Assembly (NCBI GenBank): GCA_003427395.1
Contig: BFEA01000703.1
Location: 467,705-509,327, forward strand
DNA: 41,623 nt
Source of the DNA: Chara braunii
Taxonomy: Eukaryota > Streptophyta > Charophyceae > Charales > Characeae
Direction of reading: 5' to 3'
Positions within the stretch are counted from its first letter, which is position 1; every line of letters starts with the position of its first letter. Below the pieces are notes generated by a model, which worked only from the letters and a program-made list of their open reading frames with translations, ran no database searches and had not been told where the DNA came from. Both the position numbers and the translations under genes were made by a program. Of the stretch, positions 41,246 to 41,623 are shown piece by piece.

Positions 41246-41623
41246 GAATTTCGATGTCATCCCAAGGGAAACATTGTTCAATTTATTTTTGCATAACATA
41301 GTTTTTTTGGGCGTTCGGGTTCGGACAGACTACCCGGGGAGGATGTCCGACCGAACAACGCCGGACGGTCAGGGGGGTCCCAGACGTTCGATCAGGTAAC
41401 CTAGAAGAATTTCATATTCCCTTTCATCGTTCTTTTTAGTGTTCATAGCTATTGACATAGCCGCAAAAATAAATAAAATAATACCCTAAACTTGACATCG
41501 CTAAATCGCTTACGCGGAATCTCACGCACGCGGTCGAGGTCGAGTAGCAGTGGCAATGAATATAGGGTCAAAATTGCTCCGTTAAGAGAGCTCCAAAATA
41601 AAATAAAGTAATACGATGTTTAT
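40831..41623. other. Flanking DNA right of solo LTR C
   Basis: No gene recognised. Hairpins: GAAGAACC/GGTTCTTC (40836-40876) and TCGGACA/TGTCCGA (around 41322-41352), the latter extended by TTCGG/CCGAA. Also A/T tracts at 41049-41080 and 41211-41242, and an AT-rich end. Confidence 0.6.

Overview
This window shows no intact cellular gene. It is a nest of large, decayed LTR retrotransposons from a plant-like nuclear genome. Evidence for a land plant is: primer-binding sites complementary to the 3' end of tRNA-Asp, as used by the plant Athila/Tat branch of Ty3-gypsy elements; a snRNA-derived segment that matches the 3' half of plant U6; long (TA), (CA) and (GA) tracts; and long A/T tracts. A few N bases show it is an assembled draft. 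No reverse transcriptase, RNase H, integrase or protease motif was recognised anywhere.

Layout. Element A (1-14147, minus strand) has a 6.94 kb 5' LTR (14147 down to 7208), a primer-binding site (7205-7188), a 5.8 kb interior with one intact 272-codon ORF and a broken gag, and the first 1.39 kb of its 3' LTR, cut by the window edge. Element B (14148-28232, plus strand) is a relative. It has the last 5.26 kb of its 5' LTR, a primer-binding site (19412), a 3.3 kb interior with no recognisable coding sequence, and 5.48 kb of its 3' LTR. Combining its two partial LTRs gives an LTR of about 8.9 kb, so B looks like a LARD-type non-autonomous element with exceptionally long LTRs. A appears to have inserted inside B's 5' LTR at 14147/14148. 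From 28233 to 30843 there is older sequence with a second, unrelated gag remnant bearing a CCHC zinc knuckle, a (CA) tract and a (GA) tract. Solo LTR C (30848-34531 plus 39488-40826, minus) is flanked by a 4-bp duplication and is itself split by solo LTR D (34532-39487, minus). The last 0.8 kb is flanking DNA.

The most interesting content is structured RNA/DNA rather than protein. (1) The A and B LTRs carry arrays of hairpins with the same architecture, a stem of about 6 bp whose sequence changes from unit to unit with compensating changes, and a loop that is usually exactly 19 nt; the loop sequence differs between A and B. In B nearly all imperfect pairs are G.U wobbles when read in the element's sense strand, which points to RNA-level selection. 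(2) All four LTR families begin TGTC and then carry a stem whose arms covary around a 6-nt loop. (3) All four LTRs end in a conserved structured module of about 400 bp. (4) A complete type III hammerhead ribozyme core lies at 39662-39723. (5) A tRNA-like head joined to a U6 snRNA 3' end and an A-rich tail sits inside the C and D LTRs.

All structure calls were made by eye; no folding, alignment or database search was run.
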